A stretch of 64,000 bases of DNA from Harmothoe impar (lineage: Eukaryota; Annelida; Polychaeta; Phyllodocida; Polynoidae): positions 930,001-994,000 of the forward strand of contig OX381705.1 in assembly GCA_947462335.1 (NCBI GenBank). Reading direction: 5' to 3'. Made by a program: the position numbers and the translations under genes. Below are positions 26,801 through 35,800 of this stretch, piece by piece. The notes under the pieces are model-generated. The model searched no databases. It was not told the DNA's origin and saw only the letters and a list, made by a program, of their open reading frames with translations. Each line of letters opens with the position of its first letter. Position 1 is the first letter of the stretch.

Positions 26801-29800
26801 GGGGTTCTTTGAACCAAAGGTCCTAGTCTAGGGCGCTCTGAACCAAAGATCTTATTCTTGGGGCTCTCTGAACCAAAGGTCCTACTCTAGGGGTCCTCTG
26901 AACCAAAGGCCCTAGTCTAGGGGTTCTTTGAACCAAAGGTCCTAGTCTAGGGCCCCTGAACTAAAGATCCTATTGTAGGGGTCCTTTTAATCCAAGGTCC
27001 TTGTCTAGGGGCCCTCTGAACCAAAGGTCCTAGTCTTGGGGTCCTTTGAACCAAAAAGCCTAGTCTAGGGGTCCTTTGAGCCAAATGTTCTAGTCTAGAA
27101 GTCCTTTGGTTCAAAAGTCTTAGTCTAGAGGTCCTTTGAACCAAAGGTCCCAGTATAGGGCCCCAAGAACTAGAGGTCCTAGTCTAGGGGCCCCAGAAGC
27201 AAAGGCCCTAGTCTAGGGGCCCCCTGACCAAAAGGGCCTAGTCTAGGGGCCCTCTGAACCAAAGGGCCTAGTCTAGGGGCCCCCATAACCAAAGGCTCTA
27301 GTCTAGGGGCCCCCTGAACAAAAGGTCCTAGTCTAGGGCCCCTTTGAACCAAAGGGCCCTCTGATTCAAAAGTCCTTGACCAAGGGGCCCACTTGCCAAA
27401 GGTTGTGGGGCTCTCTGATCCAAAGGTTCTTGTCCAGCAGTACTTTTAACAAAATATTTTTGAACCATAAGGGTTAGTCCGTTAGTCCTTTGGACTGAAT
27501 GTCCCAGTCCAAGGGCCCTCCTAACTAAATACCTCAGTCTATAATAGGAGCCCTCTCAGTCACGAAAGAGATATCACAAGAAAAGCAAGCTATTTTTCGT
27601 GGTAGGAGCCCCCACATAACATAACATGAGCATCTGAACCAAAGATGCTAGTCTAGGGGCTTCTGAACCAAAGCTAGCCTAGGTACCCCCTGGACCATAA
27701 GCTCTAGTGTAGGGGCCCCCTTAACCAAAGGTTCTAGTCTAAGGGCCCCCAGACCTGAAGGTACTAGTCTAGGGGCCCCGAACCAATAATCCTAAATTAG
27801 GGGACCAATAATTGGTGGTCTAGGAGCCCATACACTTTAGTGGGTTTCAATTCTAAGGGCAGAGACCACCTGTATGACTCATAGTAGTGACTCCTTCACC
27901 AGAGAGTATGTCAGGGAGGAGATAATATCTACTGCAGATATCACAAGGTTAATGACAGTCCTAAGTGGATTCCTGGAGGGATATGGCCACTCGAATAATG
28001 TGGGGAACACTTGTTCAGACCTAGTACCAATGACATTGATAACAACGACATTAAGTACAATGTACACAAACCTCAGCCTGCTGAGGGCAAATTAATAAAA
28101 AGGTGTGTTTCAGGTAACATGGGATGAAAATCTAGGGTCGGTAGGTCGGACTTTTTCTTTTTTAATTATTTAAAAAAAGATTTACGTCCCTTTTACGATA
28201 CCAAAAATTGTAAAAATGGGGGGAAAAATTAATTATTTTTGTAAAACTGAAATTTACCCGCAAAAAGTGTAAAACTTAATTTATGACATCATTCTTACAT
28301 CCAGACTTCATATCTGAATAACATGGATCAAAATTCTATGGTGAGCATATATATATATTTAGAATTAATTTCAACCTCAAAATATCAAATGCCACAGAAG
28401 AGGTGGTCCATTCACTTGTTAAATATGTCAATAAAATTGTGACAATGATACCATTTCATTACCTGTCTTGTAACATGAAAATAAAGAGAATAAGTAGCTC
28501 GATGTTACAAGTAACATCCGTTAATAATATCAGGATCAGCTGAATGTACGCATACTGCAAGGTATCTATAGAGCAATGCAGCAAGAAAGGGTGACTTTTC
28601 AGAAAAGTTGTTGATACGTTTTTGAACATTTCTGAAGTGTGACCAACTAATCCAGGAATATAACCTCAAAATCCTGCATTTTAATGTATACTATTTGAAA
28701 GATATATTTGCGAATCTCCTAATATGAGACGTTTGCGAATATAACCATTATAAACCATGCTGCATGCATTTTGTTGAAACTAATGTAAACACAACTTCAT
28801 TTTGAAAAAGTCACCCTTTCTTGGTGCATTGGGCGCATGTAGAGGGGATGTATGGTCTCTATCATGCAATGAGGCAGTAAGTGTGGAATGCGTTAAGGAT
28901 GGCATTATACATGAATGCAGCCCTGGCCAATAAGTCAAGCTATGTACATCCACTCAGTAGGGCTAGTCTATGTTATGACTTAGACTATATTAACTATCTA
29001 AGACCAGCATAGTGGGGTTTAATGCACCATCTCCAATTGCCATTCACTATTATAGAACAGTGCTAGAAATGGAAATGAGACACGCTCGGTGATTACATTG
29101 CATGAAGCAGCCAATTTAAGCAAATTTAAGAACAAATCTAAAATTGTTTAATGTCCTTCTCTTTGGTACTTTGGTAAAGTAACTTTAAACAACTTTTATG
29201 CAGAAATAAATATATTTGGCTTAAAGCTGCTTAACGGCCATTCATCAGCTTTAATTGTTGCTTAAAGTTGCTTTAATGGAATTTTTCATGCAGTATTATG
29301 CCTATTTAACACACCAGTTCTGCTTTAATACATCATGCTGACCCTATATATAACTATAGGGTTAATACACTCAGGAAGAGGCACAAAAGCAGTAACAGCA
29401 GCGAGTTATTCGCTGTCGCTTCTGCATTGGTGCATCTTGATGTCAAATGAAAACTTAGTATTGAAAGATCATGCTGGCCTTAAAGAGTTAATGAAAAAAT
29501 AAGAAATCTGGCAAACAGGCAATATGTTAGCGTGGGTCGAGTTGCAATATGTGTACCCGTACCTTCCTATAAACGCAGAATACCTTTCTCTGTAGAGAAG
29601 CAAGGGGAAAATACAAAATCTAGAATTAAAAACATGATGAAAGAAAATGTTATTCATTACTAATATGTTGCGTTTCAACACATTTGAGATTATCATATGA
29701 GTTGCTCACAGAGAAAGTTAGTAAGTAGAAAGTTAGCAAGTAGAAAATTATAATCATGTTTGCTTAAATTAAAAAAAGCTGAAAAAAAAGACTCAATCAA

Positions 29801-32800
29801 AATAAAGCATTCGGTCCAAGTATTAATCCTTGGGGGACTCCATTGTAACATTGTAACATTAATCAAAGCAGCCTTCAGTCTACACACCCCATGTGACGGC
29901 CTCCTCCTTGTGGCCTGGTTGGACCTGGCTGCAGTGTACACAGGTGTACGTACTGAGTGTTACTACATGTATGTAGGATAACAGCAACACCTGACCCTAC
30001 ATCTTTATCTAACTGTACCATATACCTCATACCCAACACCTGTACTCAGAGAGTGAAGCGACAGCTCCACATCTTTATCAAAATGTACCATATATGTCAT
30101 ACCCAACAGGTCTAGTCAGAGGGTGAGGGCCCTGGGAATTTCTCAACAGAAGACAAGTGTCGGGAGTGGGTTGGGTGGGGGGACGAATTTGAACCAAAAT
30201 CTGGATTTGTACCAACAAAATTGTCTCGCACTATTCAGTGGAAAAGTATACGCGATACTTGTATCATGCAGATTTCTTTGGGCTGAAATCCACCAAGCCA
30301 AGCCCCCGACCCTCGACTGTTGACAAGACAATTTCCACCCCTCCCTAGCTGTAGTTAAAGCGGCTATAGCCAATTTTTCCTGAAATTCGAAATCCTACTT
30401 AATTGTGTTCAAAACAGGGATAGGGTTCAACCAAATGTGATCCATGGGTAGTGATAGGTCAGAATGGGACCCCATGTGGCCCACCTATGGTGTATTTTCA
30501 ATGGGGGAATAAAATATTGCAAAATTTGTATTCCAAAATAACCATAATATTGGGCAATGAAATCAAATTTGAGCAAAACTTTGGGTAATAAGGGGGAATG
30601 GAATAGATAGGAAGGGAAGTATGTTATTTATGAACTCATTTTCGAGCTCCAACCATCAGATGAACTAACTTTTAGACAATTTCCACCCCAGACGATGACA
30701 AACTGAAACATAAATATTATTAAGAACGTGAACTGTTTGTTGGGGACAGAGGTCATCAGTGTCAGTGTAAGGACGCTGAGTATCAAGACTTACTTGACTA
30801 CCCATGACAACTCGTTGTACCGCGAGGTGCCGTTAGCGTCACACCATGTACAGTCCATGCTCTTGAAGTTGTTGATCACACACCCAAAGTCTGGCGTCTC
30901 CGTCTCTGAGGAGAACATAATTATGAAGCATTAACCTATGGTGGAAGGCTTAGACAAAGGAATTCACACCTTGGGGATATCATGTTCCCTCATATACCCC
31001 CTCTGTCATGGTTATCTAAAAAATAATTCTCATATGATATAGATCTAATACTTATATTGATTACCTAGATTGTAATATTAAACTTTCCCCAATTAGGGAT
31101 CTACTTTCTCCATGACTTTCCAAGTGCTAATGCTATGGTGTAGTAATTTCGCAAAGGCACTTATTATAGAACAGTCAATATACTTAACAGAAGAGACACT
31201 CAGCCTAAGATATTCCTTAGGATTTACCAAAAAGCATTATGTAGCATTAATAACCACCAATTTGAGCACTGCCACATTTCTAATAAGCTTCATGGCAAAG
31301 AAGCATTCATAGCAAATAAGCCTAATTCACTCAATATTCATAGCAAAAAGATTGTCCATTCTTCTAATGTGAATAAGCCTTATAGCAAATTAGCAAATGA
31401 ACAAAATTAAACATACTCATAGACATTTACATCATTGAATGCAATCACATCGACTGTGGGTGTGCACAGCAGTTGTGATCTAAACAGTTTGTAGGAGACG
31501 GAGAAAGACATGGAGAAGACAGCGGATAGAGAGCAAGAGAGATAGAGAGAGACAGACAGAGACAGACAGAGACAGACAGAGAGAAGAAGAGAAAGAAAGA
31601 GAGACTGTGTAATTTAACCAGATCTACCCCCCCCCTTTTATTATTATCATTATTAGTATTTACTGTGCATGCATGTATTTACTCCAGGTATGGATGATTA
31701 ATTGGTGTGTTTGTGTGGTGTGCCTCTGTACCACCCGTCCCTCCTCCAGGTTCTTGGAATTAGCTCCAGACAGAGGGATGGAAGGGTGGTAGTGGTCTGA
31801 TGACAGTGGCGTAGGAAAAGGGGGGGGGGCAGGGGGGCCCGGGCCCCCTCAATCACAGAAGAGGGGGGGCCTGAATATGTTTGGGCCCCCCCAAAATTTA
31901 CTAAGACCCTATGATGTAATACACAAACTTTCCAAAACATACTTTTCCCACATAGGGAAAAGTGGGGACATTGGGGCCTGGCACCCATTTATAACTAAAG
32001 GGGGCTCAAATACTACTTTTCTATACAATTCCTATATGAGCGTGTATATGTACTTTCATGATTGAAAGCCAATATTTAAGGCAGGTTGGGTTGGGCCCCC
32101 CTGGCCCCCCCAATGAAGATTTGCTTCCTACGCCTCTGGATGAGGGTGTGATTAGTGAGTGGCTATGACCTCATTTGGGCCAGAGGTACCACCATTTTGG
32201 GGGCCTAAGGTGGGGGCTTTGCATGCTAGGCCCCTCCCTCTGGGCTGGAGGTAGGGCCAATATGATGAGCTGCTCAGAGCTGGGAGAGCAGAGAAGAAGG
32301 AGAGCAGGCCCTGTGTTAAGATCTTGGACAATTGGAGGTGGTGTCAATAGGAAGCCACTGACATGGATGTTGGACTTGGCAAAATAAAAAGATCCTGGAT
32401 ATTACCTTTATTGCTAAGTGTTGTTATGTTACAACTGCCAAACAGACAGAGACAGGTAGAGAGCCAATGGGTGACAGCAACATTGAGAGACAGAGAAAGA
32501 GGGCAGAGACAGAAACAGAACAATGAAATAACCCTTCAAGATGGCCTGGTGCCATCAATGTTTTGTTGTAAACCTCCCTCACGGGAGGCATGGTGAGTAC
32601 TCACTGGTGCTGCAATCATGCATCATGGATTCATGATTTATATAATAAGTAAAGGCTGGAGAAGTATATTCAGATAATGTTTAGGTTTCAGAAATGAATT
32701 AGTACTGGCTAACAAATCAGTTAACCTAGTTTGTCATTTTCTGGCTCCCTACACGACCAGCCTAGTTTAGTTAAAAAGGGGCAGGTTGGTCATCACTGAA

Positions 32801-35800
32801 CAACTCACCATAGTCTTCTCCATTTCAATGAGTGTTACTGTTAAGCAAAGAACTTTTGAATAAGGTATTAGTCATATGTTGTTTTTCCTCAGTCATTTCT
32901 GAATAGTACTTGGACATGCCTGCCCAATGTGCCAATGACTAACATGGGAGAGCCACTACAGACTAAGGGCTGGAGCATTTAAATTATTGGTAGAATTGTC
33001 CCCATAATGCATGACCGCAGCACTTGCTTGTAAGTCACCAGCGCTGCATCATGCCGACCACCTGAGAGTGTATCAGCCCAGGAGTGCATCAGCCCGGGAG
33101 TGTATCAGCCCGGGAGTTTATCAGCCCGGGAGTGTATCAGCCTGGGAGTGTATCAGACTGGGAGTGTATCAGCCCTACCTACCGAGCACGGTGACCAGTT
33201 TGGGCATGGCGACCCTCCTCGTGTCGCCGGTCTGGGCGTCCTCCTGGTAACAATGGTACACCCCCGCGTGTCGCAGAGTCACGTGGGGCACGGTGTAGTT
33301 AGCCTGACACACACCAGGGGGCGCCAGGCGGGCCCCGCGGTGGTAGAGGTAGAGTACCGGGCGGTGCCTGGAGGGGGCGCCACAGGTAGTGGTGTGACAG
33401 GACAGCAGCAGGGGGGAGCCCTCCAGGAGCACCACGTCGTGGGGGGGCAGCAGTACTGGGGGAACAAGCAGGCTTACCATCTACAAGCAGTACAGGCATA
33501 GCAGGTCAGCCACTCAACAAAGGTTTAGGCCAATTAAAAAAATAAAATGGTTTCTCATCACCGCACGCATCATAGAAATCAGGTTTTGAGGAAAACTTCA
33601 CATTCTATTTTTTTATGCCGAAGTGGTGGCGTAGCCACCTGGTGGTGCCGCCAGGCACCACCAGAACGAGGTATATGATGTTTGCACTTTGCCAAAAGTC
33701 AGAACGGGCGCCGCCATCTTGGATTGTGCCGCCATCTTGGATTAAGGTGTCACAACACAAATTTATGCTATGTGATAACAATAATATAAATCAACCTTTG
33801 ATAGTTCCTGAGGTTGATTATAATCATACCTACCCCCCCTAATATGGACCCAAGAAATTCAATGGTTCTATTGGTTTGTGACTAATACAGCTGGTTGCCT
33901 AGCAACAGCTATTCTAATTGTTTATCTGCCTAGCAACACACATTTCCATGGTTCTAAGGTTGATTATAATCATACCTACCCCCCCTAATATGGACCCAAG
34001 GAATTCAATGGTTCTATCCATTTGTTGCTCATACAGCTGGTTGCCTAGCAACGGCTATTCTAATTGTTTATCTGCATAGCAACACACATTTCTATGGTCT
34101 TAAGGTTAATTATAATCATACCTACCCCCCTTAATATGGACCCAAGAAATTCAACGGTTCAATCCATTTGTTGCCAATACAGCTGGTTGCCTAGCAACGG
34201 CTTTTCTAATTGTTTATCTGCCTAGCAACACACATTTCCATGGTCCTAAAGTTGATTATAATCATACCTACCCCCCCTAATATGGACCCAAGAAATTCAA
34301 TTGTTCTATCCTTTTGTTGCTTATACAGCTGGTTCCCTAGCAACAGCTATTCTAATTGTTTATCTGCCTAGCAACACACATTTCAATGGTCCTGAGGTTG
34401 ATTATAATCATACTTACCCCCCCTAATATGGACCCAAGAAATTCAATGGTTCTATCTATTTTTTGCTCATGCAGCTGGTTGCCTAGCAACGGCTATTCTA
34501 ATTGTTTATCTGCCTAGCAACACACATTTCCATGGTCCTGAAGTTGATTATAATCATACGTACCCCCCCTAATATGGACCCAAGAAATTCAATGGTTCTA
34601 TCTATTTGTTGCTCATACAGCTGGTTGCCTAGCAACGGCTATTCTAATTGTTTATCTGCCTAGCAACACACATTTCCATGGTCCTGAAGTTGATTATAAT
34701 CATACCTACCCCCCCTAATATGGACCCAGGGAATTCAACGGTTCTATCCATTTGTTGCTAATGCAGCTGGTTGCCTAGCAACAGCTATTCTAATTGTTTA
34801 TCTGCCTAGCAACACACATTTCCTTACCCCCTAGCATGGACCCAAGGAAATGCCATATTTGAAGTATTAAATATCATCCTTCCCCCTGATAACCCCTTCC
34901 TGGCCCTGCTTTTTTGGTGTCTTGAATGGGTTCCCTTCAAACATACCAACCATGTAGACATTATGTTTCTTCGAATGCAAGAATTGCGGTTGTTGCCGCG
35001 TATAAAAATGCCTTTTTACGCGGCAACAACCGCAATTCTTGTTTTCTAATTTTTGATGAAAAACATGATAAAAATGGACAAATATTGGCATACTTGGTAT
35101 TGTTACTGAGCGGCAAAAAAATATCCTGTAGTGGCTTGAATAAGCGCACCTGCGCTTATTAATTTCAAGGGTACCATTTACTCTGCGCTTATACAAGACC
35201 TGCGCTTATTCAAGATAAAAAATGGCCTAAATTCCCATTTCATTACCCTCATTTACCCTGTGCTTATTCAAGACCTGCACTTATCTAAGACCCCTGCGCC
35301 CATTTAAGCCACTACGGTAAGCAAAATATAAACCTTTCGCAAGGAAATGTCACATTTTAGTGATAAAGAGTTAATTAATCTGCAGAAATTGGGAAAATAT
35401 AAATAGTTTCTAGGCATCTGTATTGCTGAGAGTAGAAGCAATAATTTGATACTAAACATAAATTCATCAATTTTTATCATGTTTTATAACAAATTTGGGA
35501 TTCTTCTTTTCTTTTTTCCTCCAAACCTGATTTCTATGCTGAGCATGGTGATGAGAAACCAGTGGGTATCAATAAAATCATTTAAGCAGGGGGCAGACCC
35601 AGGGATTTAGAAAAGCGCAACAGATTGAAATATCATTAGAACAGGCTTTTAAAAAGGCGTGGTCTGGGTCCGCCCCGCTAAGTTGAACAGACAAATATAA
35701 TGATTGATCCCTTCATTAACTTTTGCAGCATGTAGCAGACTATTAGGTACAGCAGCTGAGGCAAGAAATGATGCACAGGCAAATATCTTATCTATAGATG

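Larger units (their letters stand above)
24830..30780. other. Receptor intron 3 (about 6 kb), repeat-filled
   Basis: No additional receptor exon was seen between exons 3 and 4; their phases (2/2) already match. The intron holds the LINE fragment, the 30-bp array, a MITE at 28575 and GCATGATGCAT-family copies near 28890 and 29330. The other stretches are AT-rich and unassigned. Confidence 0.6.
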
